DNA from: JASUTC01 sp964604305
Lineage (GTDB): Bacteria > Thermotogota > Thermotogae > MWEM01
Direction of reading: 5' to 3'
Assembly (NCBI GenBank): GCA_964604305.1
Contig: CAZRYM010000001.1
Span: forward strand, 39,571-103,570
DNA: 64,000 bases
Of this stretch, positions 34,029 to 41,818 are shown in pieces. A model generated the notes under the pieces. The model did not search any database. It was not told where the DNA came from and saw nothing but the letters and a program-made list of their open reading frames with translations. A program made the position numbers and the translations under genes. The stretch's first letter is position 1. Every line of letters starts with the position of its first letter.

Positions 34029-35513
34029 ATGGCTTACAGGAGTTATCTAAGAATTCAGTATCGCACGATCTTAGGCAGTCTGGGATGGATGTTCATGAGT
34101 TTTGCTTTGATTCTGCTTCTCCCTCTGATCTTTTGTATCTTCTACCCACACGAGTTCGAGAATGCCATCTACTTTGTTGAAGCTGCGGCTTTGTCCTTTT
34201 TGTTAGGATACATACTATGGTTTTTTTTCGGTAAAAAGCTTCAAAACAGCAAACTCACAATACATGAAGGAGCAATTATCATCTTTTTTGTTTGGATGGG
34301 AGCTGTCTTTTTTTCTTCACTTCCATTTGTGTTTTCAAACATGTTGAGCTTGTCTCATGCTATTTTTGAAAGCACCAGCGGATGGACTACTACCGGTTTG
34401 ACTCTTGTTCACGAAGAGAGGATCTCAAAACTATTTCTGGTTTGGAGAAGTTTAATGCAATATTTCGGAGGTGCCGGTTTTGCCATCATCATGCTTTCTT
34501 CTATTGGTGGAGGTGTCAGCTCCGGTGTTTATGCTGCAGAGGGGCGCATGGATAATCTTCAGCCCCATATAAAAAAATCCGCAAAGATCATATTGGTCAT
34601 CTATTTTTCATATGCAGTAGCAGGAGTTGTGGCATACCATTTGGCCGGGATGTCTTTGTTTGATGCCTTCAACCATGCCCTGACAGCTTTGGCAACCGGA
34701 GGATTTTCAACCAGCCATTCCAGTATTGGTGGATTCAACAGCGTTCCCATTGAAATCATTACAATCGTTTTGATGACACTTGGCACAACCGGGTTTGGAA
34801 TTCATTACCTTCTCTGGTCAGGTGATTTCAAGCAATTGAGAAAAAACGTGGAACCCTGGACATATATCTTTATTCTACTTATCTTTATCCCCTTGATCAT
34901 AGGGGGAATTTTCGGCAGTATATACGGCAATCTCAGTCAATCCATTCGACACGGGGTGTTTCAGGCGGTTTCAGCTTTGACAGGCACGGGATTTGCCACC
35001 ACCGATTTAACCGTCTGGACTCATTTTCCCTTATTTTTGCTCACATTGTTAATGATATTCGGTGGGATGATGGATTCAACTTCCGGAGGTTTAAAGTTAT
35101 TCAGAATCTTCGTAGTCTTTAAGGCCATATGGATGGAGATACAGAAATTCTTTTTACCCAAAGGAACTGTCAGATATGCTTCCGCCTGCAAGGGCAATAT
35201 TGACTATAAGATAGATAGCACGCTGTTGAAAAGCATTTTGATTTTTTCCACACTGTATCTGTTCAATTACATCATCGGTGTAGGAGTTTTGGTAGCCCAT
35301 GGCAATAATCTCATGGAATCTTCTTTTGAATACGCTTCTGCTCTGTCAACGGTTGGTTTGTCTTTGGGGATCACCAACACATCAGCACCTGACGCAATTA
35401 TCTGGGTGGAAACAATCGGCATGTTTTTGGGCAGATTAGAGTTTATTGTAATCCTCTATGCAATTGCAAAACTTGCAAGAGACTTAAAACAGTATTTACA
35501 ATCAAGCGGTTAA
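34029..35513 (+). CDS. trkH: TrkH-type potassium channel subunit
   Basis: 494 residues, about ten transmembrane helices. The four pore-loop repeats are readable, each with its filter glycine: STSGWTTTGLTL, LTALATGGFSTS, VSALTGTGFATTDL and ASALSTVGLSLG. It forms the K+ (or Na+/K+) conducting dimer gated by TrkA rings. The gene order TrkA-TrkA-TrkH in one operon gives both channel and gating subunits. Confidence 0.95.
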   Translation: MAYRSYLRIQYRTILGSLGWMFMSFALILLLPLIFCIFYPHEFENAIYFVEAAALSFLLGYILWFFFGKKLQNSKLTIHEGAIIIFFVWMGAVFFSSLPFVFSNMLSLSHAIFESTSGWTTTGLTLVHEERISKLFLVWRSLMQYFGGAGFAIIMLSSIGGGVSSGVYAAEGRMDNLQPHIKKSAKIILVIYFSYAVAGVVAYHLAGMSLFDAFNHALTALATGGFSTSHSSIGGFNSVPIEIITIVLMTLGTTGFGIHYLLWSGDFKQLRKNVEPWTYIFILLIFIPLIIGGIFGSIYGNLSQSIRHGVFQAVSALTGTGFATTDLTVWTHFPLFLLTLLMIFGGMMDSTSGGLKLFRIFVVFKAIWMEIQKFFLPKGTVRYASACKGNIDYKIDSTLLKSILIFSTLYLFNYIIGVGVLVAHGNNLMESSFEYASALSTVGLSLGITNTSAPDAIIWVETIGMFLGRLEFIVILYAIAKLARDLKQYLQSSG

Positions 35514-35519
35514 CTTTCC

Positions 35520-35548
35520 TTCTAATCTCCATTATAAAATGATATAAT
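35520..35548 (+). promoter_or_regulatory. Possible promoter of the gene at 35585
   Basis: Consensus TATAAT at 35543-35548 with a poor -35 (TTCTAA, 17 bases upstream). GCGGGAGGAAA is the ribosome-binding site that follows. Confidence 0.4.
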
Positions 35549-35584
35549 AACATATAGACAAACAAATAAGCGGGAGGAAATCTT

Positions 35585-36127
35585 ATGGTTAGTGCAGCTG
35601 GACAAACCGCTGCCATTCCTTTGAAGAGAACCAGTTATGATAAACGTTTACAGGATAATATCCTGACACTTATGCTGAGAAAAATAAATGAAACTGTAGA
35701 TTCTTCTTCCCTTTTGTTGAAATATCAACAGTTTAGAGAATTAATAGCAGAAAACAAAACAGGTGAAATCAATCATTTTATCGATCGATTCAATAAAGAA
35801 ATATCCGGATTTAAATCCACTAAAAAAAGCAGCCCACAAACGAACAAGTCTAGTGGGAATAGAAATAAAAACACTTTTATTAACAGTACCCATTTCAAAA
35901 GGTTGTTTCCCCAAGCTGATGTTCTATTTGAATTCAGTGAGTATGGTGTTGCAGCAAGAGAAACATTAAGGGAAAACATAACAGGTGGGAAAAAAATGGA
36001 GATGGAATTCTTACCCACTTCCACTTTTTTTAAAAAACAGTCTTATTTCAAAGGAATTCTTGTGGAACGATATTCTGACGTTTCATTTGATGGTTTCAAG
36101 GGATTGCAATTGGATTTTTATTATTAA
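35585..36127 (+). CDS. Hypothetical protein, unknown function
   Basis: 180 residues matching no family I know. No signal peptide or membrane segment. The N-terminal half (about 20-75) is predicted helical; a Ser/Lys/Asn-rich low-complexity linker follows (about 78-98). The C-terminal part is mixed and has several Phe (LFEFSEYG, TFFKKQSYF) and ends in LQLDFYY. ATG 35585 has a strong GGGAGGAAA site and a TATAAT upstream, so it looks like a real, separately transcribed gene between trkH and the pseudouridine synthase. Confidence 0.7.
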   Translation: MVSAAGQTAAIPLKRTSYDKRLQDNILTLMLRKINETVDSSSLLLKYQQFRELIAENKTGEINHFIDRFNKEISGFKSTKKSSPQTNKSSGNRNKNTFINSTHFKRLFPQADVLFEFSEYGVAARETLRENITGGKKMEMEFLPTSTFFKKQSYFKGILVERYSDVSFDGFKGLQLDFYY

Positions 36128-36170
36128 TAATCTCTTTTCGATATTTTTGATTAAATGAAGGATGATACAT

Positions 36171-37100
36171 TTGCGAAAGATATTGAAAGTCACAGAAGAA
36201 AACTATTTCAATAGAATGGATAAGTTCTTACGGAAGGCATTTGAGGAACTAAAGATGGCTTCACTGTATAAAATTATCCGAAAAGGCGATGTAAAGGTGA
36301 ATGGTAGTCGAACCAAGGACCCGTCAACCCCCCTTCAAATCGGAGACCAAATTTCTATCTGGCTGCCTTCAAATGATGCAAAAAAGGAACATATAAAACG
36401 TTCTAAAGTCGGAAAAAGAGAATTAAAGCCCGTTGCGATGGACTTGGAGATCATCATAGAGGATCATGATTTACTGGCAATCAACAAAGATTCCGGTATC
36501 TCAGTCCATCCAGGAACCGGTGAGGAAAACAGGGCCACCTTAATTGAGGGACTGATGTTTTACGGACAACAAATGGGTTTTGAACCTTATCTGGTTCACA
36601 GACTGGACAGGGATACATCAGGTGTGTTGGTTGTTTCCAAGAAAAGGCAGCTGGCACGTAGATTATCAAAACTTATTGCAGACAAAAATGTCCACAAGGA
36701 ATACACCTGTCTTTTTTCAGGAAGGGTAGAGACTGAGTTTACATGTGACAGTTCTATAGATGAAAAAACAGCTTTTTCCAGAATATATCCCGCTTCTTTA
36801 TACACTATTGGAGATAATAACCCCGAGTGGTTTACACTGGCAAGAGTTGTGATAGAATCCGGCAGGAAACACCAGATTAGAAGACATCTGTCACAAGCAG
36901 GTTATCCGGTAGTTGGTGATGACCGTTATGGTAACAGAGAGATAAATCATAGACTGAGCCGGCTTGGGTTAAAAAGACAGTTTTTGCATTGTTCCAAGAT
37001 GTCCTTTTTTGATCCGGTACAGGAAAGGGAATATTATCTTGAAGCTGAACTAAAAAGTGATTTGAAGGAATTTCTAAAAAAACTCAGGGAGGTTGATTAA
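36171..37100 (+). CDS. RluA-family rRNA pseudouridine synthase
   Basis: 309 residues: N-terminal S4 RNA-binding domain (MDKFLRKAFEEL ... VKVNGSRTKDP) and a RluA catalytic domain with HRLDRDTSGVLVV, whose Asp attacks uridine, plus GRKHQIRRHLSQAGYPVVGDDRYG. It converts uridines in 23S rRNA to pseudouridine; the RluC/RluD-type target cannot be fixed by eye. TTG 36171 is used because GAAGGA is 8 bases upstream; the ATG at 36162 would overlap that site. Next gene begins 3 bases after the stop. Confidence 0.93.
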   Translation: MRKILKVTEENYFNRMDKFLRKAFEELKMASLYKIIRKGDVKVNGSRTKDPSTPLQIGDQISIWLPSNDAKKEHIKRSKVGKRELKPVAMDLEIIIEDHDLLAINKDSGISVHPGTGEENRATLIEGLMFYGQQMGFEPYLVHRLDRDTSGVLVVSKKRQLARRLSKLIADKNVHKEYTCLFSGRVETEFTCDSSIDEKTAFSRIYPASLYTIGDNNPEWFTLARVVIESGRKHQIRRHLSQAGYPVVGDDRYGNREINHRLSRLGLKRQFLHCSKMSFFDPVQEREYYLEAELKSDLKEFLKKLREVD

Positions 37101-37103
37101 GGG

Positions 37104-37622
37104 ATGGATAAGCAAATTTTTCTTTCTAAGATAGAGTATTTGATGAAAAAATTGTTTGAAGGGCAAGTTGTCCTAACGGCACCAGATAAAAGCAGAGAGG
37201 CTACAGGTATGACCATTGCCTGGGGATTTTTTGGAAATATGTGGAATGAGCCGTTTTTCATAGCTGCCGTTAGACCTTACCGGTATACACTTGACGCCAT
37301 CCGTGATTCAGGCGGATTCAGTGTAAATTTTTTTGATGACGGTCATCAGGAAGCGTTAAACTATTTTGGTTCTGTGTCAGGATATGATGAGGATAAATTT
37401 AAAAAGGGTCTTATACATTACTCAAAAACCAAAGACCAATTCGCCATCATCAATGAAGCAAGAATAGTACTCAACTGCAGTATAATTACGAACAATCAAA
37501 TTGAGCCCTTCAACTTGGAAAAAGAATATGTCCAAAGGCATTATAAACAGGATAATGGTTATCATGTCATGATCTATGGAAGAATTGATGAAATAATAGT
37601 CAGGGATCATTTGAAGATCTAA
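37104..37622 (+). CDS. Flavin reductase-like FMN-binding protein
   Basis: 172 residues of the flavin reductase-like split-barrel fold. ATGMTIAWGFFGNMWNEPFFIAAVRP is split here by motif: MTIAWGFF and EPFFIAAVRPYRYT form the FMN pocket, and GGFSVNFFDDGHQ follows. Related proteins of anaerobes reduce flavin or serve as small FMN redox proteins; substrate unknown. ATG 37104, operon with the preceding synthase and following GNAT gene. Confidence 0.85.
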   Translation: MDKQIFLSKIEYLMKKLFEGQVVLTAPDKSREATGMTIAWGFFGNMWNEPFFIAAVRPYRYTLDAIRDSGGFSVNFFDDGHQEALNYFGSVSGYDEDKFKKGLIHYSKTKDQFAIINEARIVLNCSIITNNQIEPFNLEKEYVQRHYKQDNGYHVMIYGRIDEIIVRDHLKI

Positions 37623-37631
37623 TTGAGATAT

Positions 37632-38189
37632 ATGCGACTAACAAAACATATTACAGTCCGAGAAGCAAACGAATCAGATGCACACGCCATCATTAATTAT
37701 TTAAGTGAAAATCAAGATTATTACCTGTATATGATCTCCAAAACGGAAGAGATGAAATTGGATATATCGTATGAAAAAAAGATGATCAAACTGCATGCTG
37801 AGCGTGATAATTGTGTTTTTTTCGTTGCCCTGAATGGGGATAAGGTATTGGGTATGCTGAATTTTGTAGGAGGAAACAGATCCCGAGACATGCATGATGG
37901 GGAATTTGGTCTCTCCGTTCACAAAGATTATTTTAGTAAGGGTATCGGTTCTATGCTGATGGAAAATCTCATGCGATGGGGGCAAAAAAACCAAGTAATA
38001 AAAAGGATGACGCTTTTTGTCATGCATTCCAATAAAAGAGCCATTAATCTATACCAACGATTTGGCTTCAAGATAGAAGGTGTGAGAAGGAAAGCGGTTA
38101 GATTTGAAGATGGCAGAATACAAGATCTTGTTATGATGAGTATTATGAAGGAGGAAGGAAGCGATGAATGGATAGGCGCCAAGCAATAG
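37632..38189 (+). CDS. GNAT family N-acetyltransferase
   Basis: 185 residues. Motif A for acetyl-CoA is visible as LSVHKDYFSKGIGSMLMENLMRWGQ in parts (KGIGS loop), and the C-terminal NLYQRFGFKIEGVRRKAVRFEDG is typical of the RimJ/RimL- or PhnO-like group. The acceptor (protein N-terminus, amino acid or small amine) is not predictable. ATG 37632 is taken over the in-frame TTG at 37623. Overlaps rsgA by 22 bases. Confidence 0.88.
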   Translation: MRLTKHITVREANESDAHAIINYLSENQDYYLYMISKTEEMKLDISYEKKMIKLHAERDNCVFFVALNGDKVLGMLNFVGGNRSRDMHDGEFGLSVHKDYFSKGIGSMLMENLMRWGQKNQVIKRMTLFVMHSNKRAINLYQRFGFKIEGVRRKAVRFEDGRIQDLVMMSIMKEEGSDEWIGAKQ

Positions 38190-39049
38190 TGGTCCGGTTT
38201 CACTCCAACATGTTGGATGTTATCGACTCAGACAACAGGAAGAGATACACTTGCACCCTGAGGGGTAAATTCAAGAAACAGGGAATAAGACCCATTGTGG
38301 GGGACGTTGTGGAATACATTGGTTTCCCTGACATGAAGGGAAGAATCGAGAACATTCTTCCACGAAAGAATGAATTGGACCGACCGAGAATAGCGAATAT
38401 CGATCAGGTAATCCTCGTCTTAACAGTATCTCATCCACCCATTTCACTTCTGACTTTGGATAAATTTCTCATCATGGCTGAATTACAGGATATAGAAAGT
38501 GTACTTGTTTTTAACAAATTGGATTTACTGGACGCATCGGAAATAATGGAACAGCAACAGTTAGTCGATTATTATTCGAAACATTATACAACCATTCAAA
38601 CAAGTGCAAAAACCGGTGATGGCTTAGAGTTTTTAAAGCAAATTTTCAACGGAAAGACGTCTACTCTGGCGGGAATGTCAGGTGTGGGGAAAAGCAGTCT
38701 TTTGAACGCCATCGAACCCGGATTGAAGTTGAGGGAAGGTTTGTTGTCCCAGCAGCTTGAAAGGGGAAAACACACAACAACTTACACAGAATTACTCAGT
38801 ATTGGAGAAAGCGGTCTGATTGCAGACACACCGGGTTTTGCCTTTCTCGACCTAAAGGATTTTCGTAAAGAGAACATTCGATTTTTAATGCCGGAATTTA
38901 TTGATTATTCTTCCAATTGTTCTTTTGAAAATTGTTCACACGTAAACGAACCCGGATGTGGTGTTAAAGAAGCAATCACAGAAGGTGAAATTCTGTCGAC
39001 CAGATATGAAAGTTATATCAGGATTCTTGAGGAGATTGAAAACAAGTAA
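38168..39049 (+). CDS. rsgA: Ribosome small-subunit GTPase RsgA
   Basis: 293 residues, a circularly permuted GTPase that checks late 30S assembly. N-terminal OB domain (VVEYIGFPDMKGRIENILPRK region), then G4 NKLDL, G5 TSAKTG, G1 GMSGVGKSSLLN and G3 DTPGF in permuted order. A C-terminal zinc site follows (Cys and His in NCSFENCSHVNEPGC). ATG 38168 has a GGAGGAAGG stretch upstream inside the GNAT gene. Confidence 0.97.
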   Translation: MDRRQAIVVRFHSNMLDVIDSDNRKRYTCTLRGKFKKQGIRPIVGDVVEYIGFPDMKGRIENILPRKNELDRPRIANIDQVILVLTVSHPPISLLTLDKFLIMAELQDIESVLVFNKLDLLDASEIMEQQQLVDYYSKHYTTIQTSAKTGDGLEFLKQIFNGKTSTLAGMSGVGKSSLLNAIEPGLKLREGLLSQQLERGKHTTTYTELLSIGESGLIADTPGFAFLDLKDFRKENIRFLMPEFIDYSSNCSFENCSHVNEPGCGVKEAITEGEILSTRYESYIRILEEIENK

Positions 39050-39084
39050 GGTTTGAAAAACCTTAAATCAAAGGGAGTGATGTT

Positions 39085-39468
39085 ATGAGAAAGGCGCTTT
39101 TGACCGTTTTATTGGTTAGTGTGATCGTTTTTGTTTCTATCAGTTTTATGGGGGCGAGTTGCGTTGTAGGTCCAGTAGGTCCCGGAGGTCCTTATTTGAT
39201 TCGGTTGGTTAATAATTCTTCCAATTCATATTACCTTGAAATTTTTGAAAATCCCACCGATCTTTTTGCAAAAATTTCGCAGTATGCTGGTCCCTTTACA
39301 ACAGTATCTGCATATGGAGATTATGGAGATTATGTCAAAATATACAGTAATGCAGCCATGAGTTTTATGTTGCTTCCTCCAAGTTTTACAAGCACTAACA
39401 TGTTTATCAACTCTGGTGTAACGTTCACAATTGGTGGCGGTGGCGGTTGGGTCACTGAAGAACGATAA
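39085..39468 (+). CDS. Small secreted or lipid-anchored protein, unknown
   Basis: 127 residues: a clear signal sequence (MRKALLTVLLVSVIVFVS) ending in FMGASC, a near-lipobox with Gly at -3, so lipidation is possible but not certain. The mature part starts with a Gly/Pro-rich VVGPVGPGGP stretch, then beta-like segments and a Gly-run GGGGGW near the end. No family recognised. AAAGGGAGTGATG gives a good start. The second secreted protein gene begins 17 bases after its stop, but the junction is disturbed by an assembly gap. Confidence 0.7.
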   Translation: MRKALLTVLLVSVIVFVSISFMGASCVVGPVGPGGPYLIRLVNNSSNSYYLEIFENPTDLFAKISQYAGPFTTVSAYGDYGDYVKIYSNAAMSFMLLPPSFTSTNMFINSGVTFTIGGGGGWVTEER

Positions 39469-39511
39469 AGAAAGAAGGTGAAAGAATGAAAAAGTTTTTA
39501 ATAGCAATTAC
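39457..39511 (+). repeat. 55-bp direct repeat, left copy at assembly gap
   Basis: The 55 bases before the N run are identical to 39612-39666 after it. They cover the end of the 39085-39468 gene, the intergenic ribosome-binding site and the first codons (MKKFLIAIT) of the next gene. Confidence 0.95.
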
Positions 39512-39611
39512 NNNNNNNNNNNNNNNNNNNNNNNNNNNNNNNNNNNNNNNNNNNNNNNNNNNNNNNNNNNNNNNNNNNNNNNNNNNNNNNNNNNNNNNNN
39601 NNNNNNNNNNN
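39512..39611. other. Assembly gap (100 N)
   Basis: Exactly 100 N, flanked by the two identical 55-bp copies. It most probably marks two contigs whose ends overlap and were not merged. Confidence 0.98.
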
Positions 39612-39666
39612 GAAGAACGATAAAGAAAGAAGGTGAAAGAATGAAAAAGTTTTTAATAGCAATTAC
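39612..39666 (+). repeat. 55-bp direct repeat, right copy at assembly gap
   Basis: Exact copy of 39457-39511; includes the ATG (39641) used for the following gene. Confidence 0.95.
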
Positions 39667-40225
39667 TTTAATTTTGTTAATAACCACGGTGGCATTTTCC
39701 GTTAGATTGGGAGTTCAACTCCAAAATTTTAACGGATATGTAAATGGGCAGTATTTACAGGGTGTCAGGGTGACACAAACGGCTATGGGATATCCCGCTT
39801 ACGGATATATATATCCGGGCGATATCATTACAGAAGCGATTATGTTACCAAACAGTCAGATTTGGGGTAATCCAAATAACCCCAATCAGGGTGCTCTAAT
39901 TTCATTTAATCCCTATTATTCGCTCAATCAGCAATTGATGCAGTTAGGGCAGTTTAATTATCAGTATAACTACACCCAGACCTATAATTACACCAGCATG
40001 TTGAATTTTATCAACTCCGCTCCCTATTTTTCAAACATCATTTTAAGGTTGTACAGACCTCAATGGAACAGCTGGACACTGATCTCCGTGGTCCTTGATT
40101 CAGCCGGACAGGGAAGTATCTGGGCCATGCCGCAACCGCAGCAACCCATCGTTCAAGTCAATCCCAATCAACCACAGGTTCAGATCAATCCCAATTTCCA
40201 AATACGAATTTGGCTTAGATTTTAA
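39641..40225 (+). CDS. Secreted protein with PDZ-like domain and Tyr/Gln/Asn-rich region
   Basis: 194 residues with a signal peptide (MKKFLIAITLILLITTVAFS). The mature N-terminus reads like a PDZ domain: LGVQLQNF, LQGVRVTQTAMGYPA, then YIYPGDIITEAIML, matching the G-V-x-V, G-x-P-A and G-D-x-I landmarks. A Tyr/Gln/Asn-rich segment splits or follows it (about 75-120), and the C-terminus repeats QVNPNQPQVQINPN before ending in IRIWLRF. The aromatic C-terminal end hints at an outer-membrane or sheath association, but no barrel is evident. Start ATG 39641 with AAGGTG. If the gap is an artefact, this is the gene directly after 39085-39468. Confidence 0.65.
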   Translation: MKKFLIAITLILLITTVAFSVRLGVQLQNFNGYVNGQYLQGVRVTQTAMGYPAYGYIYPGDIITEAIMLPNSQIWGNPNNPNQGALISFNPYYSLNQQLMQLGQFNYQYNYTQTYNYTSMLNFINSAPYFSNIILRLYRPQWNSWTLISVVLDSAGQGSIWAMPQPQQPIVQVNPNQPQVQINPNFQIRIWLRF

Positions 40226-40233
40226 AAAATACT

Positions 40234-40264
40234 AAAGGCGTGATATTTACAACATCACGCCTTT
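40234..40264. terminator. Bidirectional terminator between convergent genes
   Basis: AAAGGCGTGAT (40234-40244) pairs with ATCACGCCTTT (40254-40264) around a 9-base loop. On the minus strand it is followed by a T-rich tract, on the plus strand by a weaker one. It lies between the secreted protein gene and the convergent gene at 40282. Confidence 0.7.
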
Positions 40265-40281
40265 ATCATTTATCATGAGTT

Positions 40282-41112
40282 TTAAGCAGTATCTTCATAT
40301 TTATCTCCAATAATTGTCATACTGATCATTTCAGCGTCGATGGTATAAAAGATATTCAGCAAATACTGATCAGATAATTCATCTTTTTCCTGATATCCTT
40401 TTGCACATTTTAAGAGAATTTTTCTATTTTCAACGGTTGAATTGGTTTCTTTAATAACGTCTTGTTTAAGTCTTTTTTGCACTTCAATGGAAAGCATATT
40501 TGAAAGGGAAATAACAAAATAATCTTTGAAAACTGTACTTAACACAGTGATAAAATTAAATGCTGTTAACAAAAGGTTTTCTTCAAAGGAATAAGCGCCA
40601 ATAAATAATCTTCCCCGTTTGATCTCGATTTCACCAACCAAAGTCTTATCCTCATATGCAAACTCTTTTACCAGCCTGTAATCATATTTTTGTCTATTGG
40701 ATACCTTTAGCCTTTCGTTTAAATTAAAAAAAAGAGTATAATCCATCCGGTCATTCACATTTACGGCCATTTCTTTGTCTCTTTGTTCCAATTTTAAGGT
40801 ATCGTAATCTTTTTCAAGAACTGTTGTTATTTGAGAATCTTTTTCATGGCCGTATTTTTTATACAACTGTTCGTAAATTTCACCTTTTGTATTATACTTT
40901 TCTAAAAGATTTGAAATATCTCTTCTGATGGCTCTTTCGGGATCATATTTTTCTCTGAGATAATCATAATCAAAATGAATGATTTGTGAGATGAGATTCT
41001 GATATTTAACTCCAAATATCTGAAGTAATTGAGCAAAAATTTCTGCCTTTGAATCGCCACGCAAAATCATTTCTTGCATTTCGTTTGTGATCGTTGATTT
41101 TTTCATACTCAC
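40282..41112 (-). CDS. Unknown protein with two N-terminal helical repeats
   Basis: 276 residues, family not recognised, no signal or membrane helix. The first ~105 residues contain two similar ~50-residue units: MILRGDSKAEIFAQLLQIFG...HFDYDYLREKY and LLEKYNTKGEIYEQLYKKYG...EKDYDTLKLE. The C-terminal half is mixed alpha/beta with a GEIEIKRGRLFIGAYSF strand pair. Start is unclear: GTG 41112 or ATG 41106, neither with a good ribosome-binding site, while a perfect AAAGGAGGTG lies 34 bases upstream in front of a three-codon reading frame. A good promoter is present at 41187-41215. Confidence 0.75.
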   Translation of the reverse strand: MSMKKSTITNEMQEMILRGDSKAEIFAQLLQIFGVKYQNLISQIIHFDYDYLREKYDPERAIRRDISNLLEKYNTKGEIYEQLYKKYGHEKDSQITTVLEKDYDTLKLEQRDKEMAVNVNDRMDYTLFFNLNERLKVSNRQKYDYRLVKEFAYEDKTLVGEIEIKRGRLFIGAYSFEENLLLTAFNFITVLSTVFKDYFVISLSNMLSIEVQKRLKQDVIKETNSTVENRKILLKCAKGYQEKDELSDQYLLNIFYTIDAEMISMTIIGDKYEDTA

Positions 41113-41130
41113 GATTGAGATGAATCAAGG

Positions 41131-41142
41131 TTAAGACTTCAT
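41131..41142 (-). CDS. Possible leader minicistron (Met-Lys-Ser)
   Basis: ATG AAG TCT TAA behind AAAGGAGGTG at ideal spacing, in the leader of the 40282-41112 gene and in the same frame as it. It ends 18 bases before that gene's GTG. It could be a translated leader peptide, or the remains of an earlier start region cut off by stop codons. Confidence 0.35.
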   Translation of the reverse strand: MKS

Positions 41143-41186
41143 CATCACCTCCTTTATTAAGAATAGCGGAAATATATTTTCAATTA

Positions 41187-41215
41187 ATTATAACACAACA
41201 AAATGCTTTTATCAA
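41187..41215 (-). promoter_or_regulatory. Promoter of the 40282-41112 gene
   Basis: Minus-strand TTGATA (41215-41210), 17 bases, TATAAT (41192-41187). It overlaps the stop region of the upstream minus-strand gene by none of its coding bases. Confidence 0.75.
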
Positions 41216-41219
41216 CTGT

Positions 41220-41681
41220 TTACGATTTTTTTATTAGATTGATTATAATCATACCAGGTTCAATGTTCAGATTTTTTAAAAGATATCGATTGAGAAGGGA
41301 AAGAAATTCCGGTTTCTTTTCTTTTATTATTTCATACAGATTCACAATCAAAGTGGTTTTTTTAAAAACAATAAAGGGTTCTAATCTCTCTTTAAAGATC
41401 CTGATACTGGGAAATGCCATTTTTGAAAGAGTACCAATCGGTTTTACTGTAAAAACGATGGTTTCCATAGAAGTGAGATCTTGTGAAAACTGTTCCAAAT
41501 ATAACTGGAATTTGAGGGTCCCCTTTAATTTTTTAAAGTTTCCCGTAATAAACAAGTCCAAAGTACGTTGCTGTGCCATAACGGAAAGCTCTTCCATATT
41601 ATCGTTGGTTGTGATGATAGTATCTTTTATGAAATCGTTAATGACCTCATCTCCAATACCAATATAGAGCTCTTTTGACAA
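41220..41681 (-). CDS. Hypothetical cytoplasmic protein
   Basis: 153 residues, no family recognised. It begins SKELYIGIGDEVINDFIKDTII, has helical and strand segments in the middle (LKGTLKFQLYLEQF, METIVFTVKPIG), and a basic hydrophobic C-terminus (LNIEPGMIIINLIKKS). No signal peptide. The frame is open further upstream to 41786, but GAGGTGATCC (41693-41684) precedes TTG 41681, so that start is used. The stop is 5 bases from the -35 box of the next minus-strand gene, which therefore has its own promoter. Confidence 0.65.
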   Translation of the reverse strand: MSKELYIGIGDEVINDFIKDTIITTNDNMEELSVMAQQRTLDLFITGNFKKLKGTLKFQLYLEQFSQDLTSMETIVFTVKPIGTLSKMAFPSIRIFKERLEPFIVFKKTTLIVNLYEIIKEKKPEFLSLLNRYLLKNLNIEPGMIIINLIKKS

Positions 41682-41782
41682 AAGGATCACCTCGATAAAT
41701 GTAAAATGTAAATCATTATAACATTTGCAGACTTGGGTTGGGGATATTGGTAAAAATTGCTTGTCTCCTTTTTGGGAAATAT

Positions 41783-41794
41783 ACAAGTACTTGT
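41783..41794. promoter_or_regulatory. Perfect 12-bp palindrome upstream of the actin-like/flagellar operon
   Basis: ACAAGTACTTGT lies in the divergent intergenic region, 24 bases before the start codon of the actin-like gene. Its symmetry and position fit a dimeric repressor site, but no matching regulator is known. Confidence 0.4.
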
Positions 41795-41818
41795 AGAAAA
41801 GTATATTGGTGATGAATT

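Noticed and set aside
39047..39070. Small AAGGTTT/AAACCTT hairpin after rsgA
   Set aside because: Weak AT-rich stem without a T-tract, followed at once by the next gene's ribosome site; not supported as a terminator.
39457..39666. Genuine insertion or target-site duplication
   Set aside because: The repeats are 55 bp, exactly flank a placeholder gap and span a gene junction; there is no element sequence, so assembly overlap is simpler.
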